Of a stretch of DNA of 64,000 nt, positions 7,140-15,135 are shown piece by piece. The stretch comes from CAYRTD01 sp964426915 (GTDB lineage: Bacteria; Bacteroidota; Bacteroidia; Bacteroidales; GCA-2748055). The stretch's first letter is position 1, and every line of letters begins with the position of its first letter. The notes under the pieces are model-generated. The model searched no databases and was not told where the DNA came from. It saw nothing but the letters and a program-made list of their open reading frames with translations. Where the stretch lies: NCBI GenBank assembly GCA_964426915.1, contig CAYRTD010000004.1:4583-68582 (forward strand), read 5' to 3'. A program made the translations under genes and the position numbers.

Positions 7140-8084
7140 TCAATTAGATTTCTCCCGGGGCTGATAAAAAATTCCTCTTTCTTCATTCCTTGTTCTGATT
7201 TTTTTCTCAGAATCCAGAACATCAAGGTATTTATTTACCTCATTGAGATGTAGTCCGAGAATTTGAGAAAGATCAACAGCCGTACAAGGTCGTCTTTGAA
7301 TGGTTTCAAGTATTGCTGTTTCGGTATCGGATCTGTAGGCTTCAATTTTTTTCCTGCTGACGGGAGCGGTAATAATCTCAATATTCGGATAATCCAATTT
7401 TTTTCCGATATTTTTCAGTTCAGCACGAGATGCATTCCGAAGTTTTTTTTCGGTTCCTGGCCTGTCAAGTGTGTTAAGCTGAATGCGGTCCGGTTTAATT
7501 TTAGATAAGGCCTTTGAAAGAGCTCCAATATTATTATCATTATCGTTATAACCTGGGATTATAAGAATTTCAAGCCAGATTTCTCCCCTGTACTCTTTTC
7601 TGAATTCTATCAATCCGTTGATATGATCGTCAACAGACAGTCCCGGAGCCGGCCGGTTAATTTTTTCGAAAGCATCCTGAGTGGCTGCATCCAGAGAAGG
7701 CAGTACAAGGTCGGCTCTCAGGATCTCCCGTCGAAGGTCTTTGTTATTTAAAAGAGTTCCGTTAGTAAGCAGGGCAACAGAGATTCCCGGTTTTATCTCT
7801 TTTATAAAATCAAGTACTTTTCCAATTTTAATATTCAGGGTTGGCTCCCCGGAACCTGAAAAGGTAATGTAATCGGGATCGGGATTGTTTGCAAAGAAAT
7901 GTCTGAGCTCTTCTTTAATTTTATTCAGTTTAACATACTCCATCCTTCCGGTTGTTAGTTTGTTAGTTTTTCCGCACTCACAATACACACAATCCAGTGA
8001 ACATATTTTGTGGGTAACAAGATCAACGCCCAGCGACATTCCAAGTCTCCGGGAGGGAACGGGTCCGAATAAATATTTATACAT
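7140..8084 (-). CDS. Radical SAM protein with C-terminal winged-helix domain
   Basis: A 314-residue cytoplasmic protein. The radical SAM core (about 15-235) has the cluster motif C28-SLD-C32-VY-C35 (CX3CX2C), the GSGEPTL segment and the LLTNGTLL strand that bind SAM. The N-terminal PVPSRRLGMSLGVD is typical of the COG0731-type radical SAM group, related to TYW1. The C-terminal part (about 250-310) looks like a winged helix (TAVDLSQILGLHLNEVNKYLDVLDSEKKI), suggesting regulation or nucleic-acid binding. The reaction is not known. It converges on the porin across the hairpin region and stands alone. Confidence 0.85.
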   Translation of the reverse strand: MYKYLFGPVPSRRLGMSLGVDLVTHKICSLDCVYCECGKTNKLTTGRMEYVKLNKIKEELRHFFANNPDPDYITFSGSGEPTLNIKIGKVLDFIKEIKPGISVALLTNGTLLNNKDLRREILRADLVLPSLDAATQDAFEKINRPAPGLSVDDHINGLIEFRKEYRGEIWLEILIIPGYNDNDNNIGALSKALSKIKPDRIQLNTLDRPGTEKKLRNASRAELKNIGKKLDYPNIEIITAPVSRKKIEAYRSDTETAILETIQRRPCTAVDLSQILGLHLNEVNKYLDVLDSEKKIRTRNEERGIFYQPREKSN

Positions 8085-8107
8085 TTTAATTCTTTTACTC
8101 TATTGAA

Positions 8108-8396
8108 AGTCTCTATCTGTCAATAATGATCTACTTCCCACATGATGCTTTCATCGTTACGGCATTATTATTTCCGTAATAACCCGCTCTTGTTCTCGAA
8201 TCCGCCGCGACGAATACTGCGGTTTAAAACATTTTCGCGCCCCCGTAAAAGAACGGGGCAGGCCCGCCTGCCGTTGCACTGGCCATCCTTAGGCGGGCAG
8301 GCTTGATTTCGAACATTAGCTTCGCTGAGCTCACCACCATTTGACATATTCGATTATGATCCAGACACTTGAATTTATTGACAGACTCTTGTCTTG
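8108..8396 (-). repeat. Family 1-like repeat, diverged long copy
   Basis: This fills the gap between lepA and the radical SAM gene (8085-8411), which contains no gene. Read on the minus strand it starts with the left end (CAAGAGTCTGTCAATAAATT then AAGTGTCTGGATCATAA at 8391-8354), continues through GGTGAGCTCAGCGAAG and AATGTTCGAAATCAAG, then GC-rich hairpins (CCCCGT/ACGGGG at 8241-8258; GGCAGGC/GCCTGCC at 8257-8272), and may end at TCATTATTGACAGATAGAG (8133-8115). The first 75 bases match the copy at the window's right edge. The far end is assigned only tentatively. Confidence 0.6.
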
Positions 8397-8411
8397 TTAA
8401 TGATTAATCCA

Positions 8412-10199
8412 TTAGTCCAGTTTCAGCACAGCCAGAAATGCCGTCTGCGGGACCTCCACATTCCCTACCTGACGCATTCTTTTTTTTCCTTTTTTCTGCT
8501 TTTCAAGAAGCTTGCGTTTTCGGGTAATATCTCCACCGTAGCATTTGGCCGTCACATCTTTTCTTACTGCTTTAACGGTTTCTCTTGCGATAATCTTTGC
8601 ACCGGTGGCAGCTTGTATGGCAATATCAAACTGCTGGCGGGGGATGAGTTCTTTTAATTTCACACACATTCTTCTCCCAAAATCATAAGCATTATCGCGA
8701 TGAATCAGAGTTGACAGTGCATCAACCATTTCCCCGTTTAAAAGGATGTCCAGTCTTACAAGATCTGCCTTATCATAACCAGATGTATAATAATCGAACG
8801 ATGCGTATCCTTTGGATATACTTTTCAGCTTATCGTAGAAGTCGAAAACAATTTCCGCGAGGGGCATCTGGAATGTCAGCTCCACCCGGTTTGAGGTGAG
8901 ATATACCTGATTTTTCAAAACACCTCTGTTATCCATGCACAATTTCATAACCGGACCCACAAATTCTGCCTGGGAAATGATTTGGGCGGTAATATAGGGT
9001 TCTTCAATATAATCGATAAGGGTTACGTCTGGCAATCCGGAAGGGTTGTGAACTTCAATTTTTTCACCTTTCCTGGTATACACATTATAGGATACATTCG
9101 GTACAGTGGTGATAACATCCATGTCAAATTCCCTGTCGAGTCTTTCCTGTATGATCTCCATGTGAAGAAGTCCCAGGAATCCGCAACGAAAACCAAACCC
9201 AAGAGCTGCAGAAGATTCAGGTATAAAAGTAAGGGAGGCATCATTAAGCTGTAGTTTCTCGATTGAAGCTCTGAGGTCTTCATAATCATCTGCATCCACA
9301 GGATAAATTCCGGCAAAAACCATGGGTTTTACGTCTTCGAATCCGGAAATTGGTTTCTCACAGGGTTTTTCCACGTGCGTAATGGTATCCCCGACTTTCA
9401 CTTCCCGGGAGGTTTTAATGCCTGAAATGATATATCCTACGTCTCCGGCTTTAAGTTCTTTGCGGGGTTCGGTCTTTATACCCAGAACCCCGATTTCATC
9501 AGCATAATATTCTTTTTTTGTGGCAAAGAATTTAACGGAATCGCCTTTTTTTAATGTTCCGTTAAAGATTCTGAAGTATGCGAATATTCCCCGGAAATTA
9601 TTGTATACCGAATCAAAGATCAAAGCCTGAAGAGGAGCTTCAGGATTTCCTGTGGGAGGAGGTATTCTACCGATAATTGCCTCAAGAATTTTATCCACTC
9701 CAAAACCGGTTTTGCCACTAGCTTCGATTATATCCTCTCTTTCACATCCGATAAGATCAACAATCTGATCTTTAACTTCTTCAGGCATGGCATTATCCAT
9801 ATCCATCTTGTTGAGAACGGGTATGATCTCAAGGTCGTGATCAATAGCCTGGTAAAGATTTGAAATGGTTTGTGCCTGAATACCCTGTGTTGCGTCAACG
9901 ATCAATAGTGCTCCTTCACAGGCGGCAATAGACCGGGATACCTCATAGGAGAAATCCACATGGCCGGGAGTATCAATGAGGTTTAATATATAGTGTGAAC
10001 CATCTTGTTCATATTTCATTTGTATTGCGTGGCTCTTTATGGTAATTCCTCTTTCCCTCTCCAGATCCATATTATCCAACACCTGGTCCTGAAAATCACG
10101 ATCGGTTACAGTATTGGTAAACTGCAGTAAACGATCAGCCAGTGTACTCTTCCCATGGTCAATGTGGGCGATAATACTAAAATTTCTAATGTGCTTCAT
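8412..10199 (-). CDS. lepA: Elongation factor 4 (ribosomal back-translocase GTPase)
   Basis: A 595-residue translational GTPase of normal length for LepA/EF4, acting on the ribosome to remodel stalled or mistranslocated complexes. G1 is AHIDHGKST (11-19), G3 is DTPGHVDF and G4 is NKMD. They are followed by the EF-G-like domains II, III and V, and the LepA-specific C-terminal domain including KCYGGDITRKRKLLEKQKKGKKRM. A TAnnTTTG box (TATCTTTG, minus strand, 10220-10227) lies about 20 bases before the ATG, so it is probably transcribed alone. Confidence 0.97.
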   Translation of the reverse strand: MKHIRNFSIIAHIDHGKSTLADRLLQFTNTVTDRDFQDQVLDNMDLERERGITIKSHAIQMKYEQDGSHYILNLIDTPGHVDFSYEVSRSIAACEGALLIVDATQGIQAQTISNLYQAIDHDLEIIPVLNKMDMDNAMPEEVKDQIVDLIGCEREDIIEASGKTGFGVDKILEAIIGRIPPPTGNPEAPLQALIFDSVYNNFRGIFAYFRIFNGTLKKGDSVKFFATKKEYYADEIGVLGIKTEPRKELKAGDVGYIISGIKTSREVKVGDTITHVEKPCEKPISGFEDVKPMVFAGIYPVDADDYEDLRASIEKLQLNDASLTFIPESSAALGFGFRCGFLGLLHMEIIQERLDREFDMDVITTVPNVSYNVYTRKGEKIEVHNPSGLPDVTLIDYIEEPYITAQIISQAEFVGPVMKLCMDNRGVLKNQVYLTSNRVELTFQMPLAEIVFDFYDKLKSISKGYASFDYYTSGYDKADLVRLDILLNGEMVDALSTLIHRDNAYDFGRRMCVKLKELIPRQQFDIAIQAATGAKIIARETVKAVRKDVTAKCYGGDITRKRKLLEKQKKGKKRMRQVGNVEVPQTAFLAVLKLD

Positions 10200-10219
10200 A
10201 TTTAGATTGAAATTGACGA

Positions 10220-10227
10220 CAAAGATA
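10220..10227 (-). promoter_or_regulatory. Putative -7 box of lepA
   Basis: TATCTTTG on the minus strand fits TAnnTTTG and lies 20 bases before the lepA ATG. Confidence 0.5.
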
Positions 10228-10237
10228 ATAAAAAGAA

Positions 10238-10256
10238 TATGGACAGACTCTAAGTA
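10238..10256 (+). repeat. Family 1 right-end fragment
   Basis: TATGGACAGACTCTAAG matches the family 1 right terminus (TATGGACAGACACTAATT). It lies upstream of lepA, near a pair of imperfect direct repeats at 10301-10320 and 10381-10401 that also contain TGAGTCTG. Confidence 0.5.
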
Positions 10257-10412
10257 AGAATAAGAAGCGATGTAACTATAAAACTCTTGGATGAATTAAG
10301 AAATATTGAGTCTGTTTAAAAGAAATTATAAAGAATTATTCACTACCGGAATAGTTATAAAGTGATTTATTCTTAGAAGAAAATATCTGAGTCTGGTTTA
10401 ATTCCTGATGTG

Positions 10413-10907
10413 CTAATCGCCCAGATCTTCCACTTGATATTCATGTCCTGTATTTTTCAGGAATTCTTTAAGTTCCTTAAAACCAAGTGAAATAAATCTT
10501 TCTCCCTCAGTATTCGGAAGGAAGCTAAGTTCTTTTTCCTGATCCAGTTCTTTGTCGATGATAACTTTTACATGTTTTTCCGAATCATTCAACAAGCCGA
10601 ACACGGAGATGAATCCGGGTTTTAGTCCAAGGTATTTCTCCACCCTCCAATGCGATGCCATGGTCATGCTTCCCCTGCCGGTAATCTCCTGCAAGCTTTT
10701 AATATTGATTTTTTTGTAATAATTGAAGATTAGCAGATAGTGATTTCTGCCATGATTATCACGGAAAAATAAATTCTTGCAACGAAGCATGTCTCTGTCT
10801 TTCCAAAACTGTTTCCCGGGAGGAAATATAGTGCTTTCTACCAGGTGTTCACTAAAATTTATATTCTTCTCTCTGAGAAAAGATATTACTGATTCTCCTG
10901 ATGTCAT
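10413..10907 (-). CDS. ProXp-ala-like aminoacyl-tRNA editing protein (YbaK/ProX fold)
   Basis: A 164-residue soluble protein of the YbaK/ProRS-associated-domain family. In this family free-standing proteins hydrolyse mischarged Ala-tRNAPro (ProXp-ala). Visible family features are the conserved lysine followed by a beta strand in CKNLFFRDNHGRNHYLLIF, the segment GRGSMTMAS, GLKPGFISVFGLLND and KHVKVIIDKEL. The ATG at 10907 is chosen because the upstream frame reaches only a TTG at 10958 and family members begin near here. It stands alone between repeat fragments. The exact tRNA substrate is inferred. Confidence 0.8.
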   Translation of the reverse strand: MTSGESVISFLREKNINFSEHLVESTIFPPGKQFWKDRDMLRCKNLFFRDNHGRNHYLLIFNYYKKINIKSLQEITGRGSMTMASHWRVEKYLGLKPGFISVFGLLNDSEKHVKVIIDKELDQEKELSFLPNTEGERFISLGFKELKEFLKNTGHEYQVEDLGD

Positions 10908-11185
10908 TTTTTTGTTCAGATTAGGTTTATTATTCCGGAAAATCCCGGGTAGGTACAACCCTTAGGGCTACAGAGATCCCTCACTTCGTGAGAAACCTTT
11001 CTCTTGTTATGAACTGTGATATCATACCGTCAAGCGCTTTACAAAAAATATTAAAATGTACAAAATGTGTAAAATAGACTGTCTATTGTAAATATATTTT
11101 TCGGGTAACTATCTGTTTGACTGGAATTATGTGGATCTGCATTTCGCAAATATGGATTTGTGAAAAATTATCCCTGTTCTGTTTA

Positions 11186-11212
11186 TAGTTTGTCAATAAA
11201 GTCGGGTGTCTA
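11186..11212 (+). repeat. Family 1 solo left end downstream of groEL
   Basis: AGTTTGTCAATAAAGTCGGG followed by TGTCTAG matches the family 1 left terminus (TCAATAAAGTCGGGTGTCTG). No matching right end is found within the interval. Confidence 0.7.
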
Positions 11213-11228
11213 GGCATCCAGGCAATAA

Positions 11229-11268
11229 AAAAAAACCGTCTCTGAATATATCTGAGACGGTTTTTTTG
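11229..11268 (-). terminator. Intrinsic terminator of groES-groEL
   Basis: AAACCGTCTC and GAGACGGTTT flank an 11-base loop, with T runs on both sides, so the structure can terminate in both directions. It lies about 30 bases after the groEL stop on the minus strand. Confidence 0.85.
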
Positions 11269-11297
11269 AATTGAATGTATATTTTGGTTTGTGATAA

Positions 11298-12938
11298 TTA
11301 CATCATTCCACCCATTCCGCCCATTCCGGGACCTCCGCCTGCCGGCATTTGAGGTTCATCTTCAGGTTTTTCAGCAAGAACACATTCTGTTGTAAGGAAC
11401 ATACCTGCGATTGATGCGGCATTTTCCAGTGCAATACGAGCTACCTTAGTAGGATCGATAACTCCCGATTCAAAGAGGTTTTCGTATTTCTCTGTGCTTG
11501 CATTATATCCAAAATCAGCTTTACCTTCTTTAACTGCATGAACAACGACGGAACCCTCAAGTCCTGCATTTTCAACAATCTGGCGGATAGGTTCTTCAAG
11601 AGCCCTGCGTACAATTTTAATACCGGTGTCCTGATCCTGATTGTCACCTTTAAAGTTATCAAGAGCGTCAACGGCTCTGATGTAGGCAATTCCTCCACCG
11701 GGGATAATTCCTTCTTCAACTGCTGCACGGGTTGCACTGAGTGCATCTTCGAAACGGTCTTTCTTCTCTTTCATTTCAATTTCAGAAGCAGCTCCCACAT
11801 AAATAACAGCTACTCCACCTGCAAGTTTAGCAAGTCTTTCCTGAAGTTTTTCCCTGTCGTATTCTGAGGAAGTATTTTCAATTTGCTTCTTGATCTGAGA
11901 AACGCGTGCATCGATATTACTCTTTTCACCGGCGCCGTTAACGATGGTGGTATTTTCTTTATCTATGGTAATCTTTTCCGCGGTTCCTAACATATCAAGT
12001 TCAGCACCTTCCAGTTTCAGACCTTTTTCTTCTGAGATTACAGTACCTCCTGTAAGGATAGCGATATCCTCAAGCATTTCTTTTCTTCTGTCACCGAATC
12101 CCGGAGCTTTTACAGCAGCAATCTTAAGTGATCCGCGAAGTTTATTTACTACAAGTGTAGCAAGGGCTTCTCCGTCAACATCTTCAGAAATGATAAGCAA
12201 AGGCCTGCCGGTTTGAGCGCTTTTTTCAAGTACCGGAAGAAGATCTTTCATGGTTGATATTTTCTTATCGTGGATAAGAACCAGAGGATTTTCAAGTACG
12301 GCTTCCATTTTTTCTGTATCCGTAACAAAATACGGTGAAATATATCCACGGTCGAACTGCATACCTTCAACAACTTCAACGCTTGTATCGGAAGTTTTTG
12401 CTTCCTCAACAGTGATAACACCTTCTTTCTTAACTTTCGACATTGCTTCTGCTATCATTGCGCCTATGTTGGGATCGTTATTGGCAGAAATAGTAGCAAC
12501 CTGTTCAATTTTTTTATTGTCATCACCAACTTCTTTTGATTGATCCTTAAGGTTTTTAATAACTTCTTCAACAGCTTTCAGAATACCTCTTTTAAGATCC
12601 ATCGGATTAGCACCTGCAGTTACGTTTTTCAAACCAACCTGAACTATCGACTGTGCCAGAACAGTTGCTGTAGTAGTTCCGTCGCCTGCATCATCATTGG
12701 TTTTGGAAGCCACTTCCTTAACCATTTGTGCACCTATATTTTCAAAAGGATCTTCGAGTTCAATTTCTTTTGCTACGGTTACACCATCTTTGGTGATCTG
12801 CGGAGCACCGAATTTTTTCTCAATCACAACATTACGACCTCTGGGTCCGAGTGTTACCTTAACAGCATTTGCCAGGGCATCAACTCCTTTTTTCAACTGG
12901 TCGCGTGCTTCAATATCAAATTTGATTTCTTTTGCCAT
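11298..12938 (-). CDS. groL: Chaperonin GroEL (Hsp60)
   Basis: A 546-residue chaperonin subunit that forms the 14-mer folding chamber with GroES. Family signatures are all present: the nucleotide-binding segments LGPRGRNVVIEKKFG and DAGDGTTTATVLAQ, the ATPase aspartate region, the AAVEEGIIPGGG signature, and the C-terminal Gly/Met tail (GMGGMGGMM). It follows groES by 34 bases on the same strand, and a terminator ends the operon. Confidence 0.99.
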   Translation of the reverse strand: MAKEIKFDIEARDQLKKGVDALANAVKVTLGPRGRNVVIEKKFGAPQITKDGVTVAKEIELEDPFENIGAQMVKEVASKTNDDAGDGTTTATVLAQSIVQVGLKNVTAGANPMDLKRGILKAVEEVIKNLKDQSKEVGDDNKKIEQVATISANNDPNIGAMIAEAMSKVKKEGVITVEEAKTSDTSVEVVEGMQFDRGYISPYFVTDTEKMEAVLENPLVLIHDKKISTMKDLLPVLEKSAQTGRPLLIISEDVDGEALATLVVNKLRGSLKIAAVKAPGFGDRRKEMLEDIAILTGGTVISEEKGLKLEGAELDMLGTAEKITIDKENTTIVNGAGEKSNIDARVSQIKKQIENTSSEYDREKLQERLAKLAGGVAVIYVGAASEIEMKEKKDRFEDALSATRAAVEEGIIPGGGIAYIRAVDALDNFKGDNQDQDTGIKIVRRALEEPIRQIVENAGLEGSVVVHAVKEGKADFGYNASTEKYENLFESGVIDPTKVARIALENAASIAGMFLTTECVLAEKPEDEPQMPAGGGPGMGGMGGMM

Positions 12939-12972
12939 TTTTATTGGATTTTTTAATTATTGATTTTTTTGA

Positions 12973-13251
12973 TTAGACTATTGCAAGAATTTCGGATTGC
13001 TTCATAATGATGTAATCTTTATCTTCAATAGTTATCTCCGTTCCGGAGTACTTGCCATATATAACTACATCATCCTTTTTTACTTCCATTTTTTCGTCAT
13101 TGGTACCAGGACCTACAGCAATGACAGTCCCTTTTTGGGGCTTTTCTTTTGCTGTTTCGGGAATAATAATTCCGCTTGCTGTTTTTTCTTCAGCCGTTAG
13201 AGGCTCAATAAGAACACGATCTCCTAAAGGTTTTACTTTCAGATCTGCCAT
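12973..13251 (-). CDS. groS: Co-chaperonin GroES (Hsp10)
   Basis: A 92-residue co-chaperonin, the lid of the GroEL chamber. The N-terminal KPLGDRVLIEP, the mobile loop region EEKTASGIIIPETAKEKP and the C-terminal IKQSEILAIV-like strand are typical. It is the first gene of the groES-groEL operon. No CIRCE element (TTAGCACTC-N9-GAGTGCTAA) is present upstream; two direct repeats of TGCTGATCA (13297-13305 and 13320-13328) lie there instead and may be an operator. Confidence 0.98.
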   Translation of the reverse strand: MADLKVKPLGDRVLIEPLTAEEKTASGIIIPETAKEKPQKGTVIAVGPGTNDEKMEVKKDDVVIYGKYSGTEITIEDKDYIIMKQSEILAIV

Positions 13252-13296
13252 TTTTTTATGTTTTTTAAATTGTTCAACATGATTTGTTTCGCACTG

Positions 13297-13328
13297 TGCT
13301 GATCATATTTTGTGCCAAATGCTGATCA
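13297..13328. repeat. Direct repeats upstream of groES
   Basis: TGCTGATCA occurs twice with 23-base spacing (about two helical turns), 46-77 bases before the groES start. The arrangement suits a regulator-binding site, but no promoter boxes are clear around it. Confidence 0.3.
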
Positions 13329-13450
13329 GGCTGAGAAGCTGTATTTTTTGACATATAAAGCAAAAGCAGATGGCCCTGATAAAAAATCTTTTATACACAT
13401 ATGTCTCAAATATTCAGAGTGTTATTTGGATGCGGTGCTATAAAGGACGG

Positions 13451-13489
13451 CAAAAAAAAAAGTGTCAGTAATATGACATACTGACACTC
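13451..13489 (-). terminator. Intrinsic terminator of the lptE-secG operon
   Basis: AGTGTCAGTA (13461-13470) and TACTGACACT (13479-13488) form a perfect 10-bp stem with an 8-base loop. On the minus strand it is followed by a run of ten T (13451-13460), 24 bases after the secG stop. Confidence 0.92.
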
Positions 13490-13512
13490 TTAAATATTTT
13501 TCAGGACTAATA

Positions 13513-13869
13513 TTATTCCTGCTCTCCTTCCGGAGGGGTGGATTGTTCTTCTGTTGATTCGGGCAGATTAATTCTGTTGTTTCCGGGTTGATTCAAAAGA
13601 TTTTCATTAAACTCACCTTCTACTCTTGAACGTTCTTCCTCATTGCTCCGGGGTAGGGTAACAGTAGCCATAAGACTGAAAACCAGAAGTGCTGCTGCAA
13701 GTGTCCAGGTAGCTTTTTCAAGAAAATCGGCCGTTTTTCTCACGCCCATATATTGATTTGACGAGGCAAAGTTCGATGCAAGTCCTCCACCCTTCGAATT
13801 CTGCACCAAAACAATAAGGGTAAGCAGAATACAGACAATAATAATTAAAATAACAAAAAGAGTATGCAT
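13513..13869 (-). CDS. secG: Preprotein translocase subunit SecG
   Basis: A 118-residue inner-membrane SecYEG subunit. The first helix (TLFVILIIIVCILLTLIVLVQ) ends in the family signature VLVQNSKGGGLASNF, followed by TADFLEKATWTLAAALLVFSL. The C-terminal extension is acidic and Pro/Glu-rich, usual for Bacteroidota SecG. It is the last gene of an operon with the TPR gene (8 bases upstream), lptE and the sigma-54 activator, and is followed by a strong terminator. Confidence 0.93.
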   Translation of the reverse strand: MHTLFVILIIIVCILLTLIVLVQNSKGGGLASNFASSNQYMGVRKTADFLEKATWTLAAALLVFSLMATVTLPRSNEEERSRVEGEFNENLLNQPGNNRINLPESTEEQSTPPEGEQE

Positions 13870-13877
13870 ATCGCTGA

Positions 13878-14594
13878 TTATTTATTACTTAATAGATTTT
13901 TTATTTTTTCAATTTGAGAGGCAAAGTAAACACTTTTTTCCGGATATTTCAAACTTAATTTCTCATAGGCAAAAATGGCCTTCGAGTACAGTCCTTGGCT
14001 TATGTAAATCCTTGCCAGCGAGTCGGTTATAAAGCTTTCGTTTTCTTCTACGCTATTCTTTGATATATCTCCTTCCAGCTGGCTTTTTTTGTCGGCAGGA
14101 ATAGGTCCGGGATCTATTTCCAGAAACCTTTCAATTAAATGTTCTTTGGCCGTACTTTTTTCGTTCAGCTTATCAATCCATTTTGTGAATTCCGAATAGT
14201 TATCCTGTCTGTCATTTATCTTTTTTTCCTGTGATCCGGTATCTCCTTCTTTATCTTTTTCTTCGCTATAGCTAAATTCGAGTAATTCTTTTTCATTATT
14301 TCCCCCGCCATCTGTAAGTATTTTTTCCTTCTCTACGGTATCTTCAGCCGGATCCATAATGAGTTTTTGCCACAGATCACTGTTAATTAGCCGAAATAAT
14401 CTTTTCCGGTCATGCAGGTATATAATATGTTTTTTTAATTCTGTACTGAAATCCTCTGGTCTTTCTTTTTTATATTTTAAGAGCCATACAATATGGAGGA
14501 GTGAAAACCAGGGGTATTTACTGATAAGATCCTCCAGAGTTGCAAAGTCTATTCTGCCGGGATCCTGTAATATGTTTAGCTGTGTATTTTCCAT
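13878..14594 (-). CDS. TPR-containing protein between lptE and secG
   Basis: A 238-residue, highly charged soluble protein with no signal peptide. The N-terminal part (about 15-85) is helical (LISKYPWFSLLHIVWLLKYKKE), the middle is low-complexity and acidic, and the C terminus (about 185-235) contains one clear TPR-like unit: LARIYISQGLYSKAIFAYEKLSLKYPEKSVYF. The position, 4 bases after lptE and 8 bases before secG, suggests a conserved Bacteroidota gene order, but I cannot assign a function. Confidence 0.7.
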   Translation of the reverse strand: MENTQLNILQDPGRIDFATLEDLISKYPWFSLLHIVWLLKYKKERPEDFSTELKKHIIYLHDRKRLFRLINSDLWQKLIMDPAEDTVEKEKILTDGGGNNEKELLEFSYSEEKDKEGDTGSQEKKINDRQDNYSEFTKWIDKLNEKSTAKEHLIERFLEIDPGPIPADKKSQLEGDISKNSVEENESFITDSLARIYISQGLYSKAIFAYEKLSLKYPEKSVYFASQIEKIKNLLSNK

Positions 14595-14598
14595 GATC

Positions 14599-15135
14599 CT
14601 ACCAGTTTACGAAGGCTCTGTTAAAAATATCGTTCACAAGCTGATTAACAATTGACTCAATCAATTCTCCTTCAACATCGGCCAGAGCCTGTGAACTTGG
14701 GTATTCCTCATACCTGGAGAAACTGGTGTCAAAACTTTCATCAGGGTATAAAGAATTGGTGTATTTTACCTTTATGGTTATCGTTAGCCGGTTCAATGCT
14801 GCCACTTCATCGCCTGTGATCGCTGTTGGTCTTGTTTCATAATTTGAAATTTCCCCTGAGAAATCCACATCTCCGAATCCGGTTACCAGCTCAAGCCTGG
14901 TTTGTCCCTCAATCCTGTCTCTGAGTGCATCGGTGAATACCTGGCTTAACTGGGCCTGAACTACCGGAGCCCGATTTTGGAAATACTGGACTGAAAAACT
15001 TTCTATTTCGGGTGCGATGGAAGCTCCCTGGAATGAATAACTCACCTTACAGGAGGGAGATACAAATATAAATCCTGTTAGCATAATCATCAATAAAAAC
15101 CCGGCTTTAGGGCTTGTCTCAGGAATCAATTTCAT
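14599..15135 (-). CDS. lptE: LptE-like LPS-assembly lipoprotein
   Basis: About 178 residues from the ATG at 15135. A lipoprotein signal (MLTGFIFVSPSC, Cys about 29) anchors it to the outer membrane. Mature sequence YSFQGASIAPEIESFSVQYFQNRAPVVQAQLSQVFTDALRD is the LptE fold pattern, recognised in short pieces such as SIAPEIESFSVQYFQN. LptE plugs the LptD barrel that inserts LPS. An earlier in-frame ATG at 15207 would overlap the upstream gene by 89 bases and move the signal peptide inward, so the 15135 start, overlapping by 17 bases, is preferred. Confidence 0.82.
   Translation of the reverse strand: MKLIPETSPKAGFLLMIMLTGFIFVSPSCKVSYSFQGASIAPEIESFSVQYFQNRAPVVQAQLSQVFTDALRDRIEGQTRLELVTGFGDVDFSGEISNYETRPTAITGDEVAALNRLTITIKVKYTNSLYPDESFDTSFSRYEEYPSSQALADVEGELIESIVNQLVNDIFNRAFVNW

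Larger units (their letters stand above)
10908..11297. other. Gene-free interval between groEL and the editing protein
   Basis: About 390 bases containing the groEL terminator (11229-11268), a solo family 1 left end (11186-11212), and near 10976-11000 the sequence GAGATCCCTC followed by CTCACTTCGTGAG, a small hairpin resembling the GAGGGATCTC part of family 2. The remaining AT-rich stretch (11010-11180) shows no gene or recognisable RNA. Confidence 0.6.

Noticed and set aside
12540..12956. 138-residue frame opposite groEL
   Set aside because: Antisense shadow of groEL; Phe/Ser/Cys-rich composition is an artefact of reading the complement.
13306..13330. Possible sigma-54 promoter before groES (TTGGCAC on the minus strand)
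   Set aside because: The -24-like part is present, but the -12 GC doublet is missing at the correct spacing (ATGAT in place of TTGCA).
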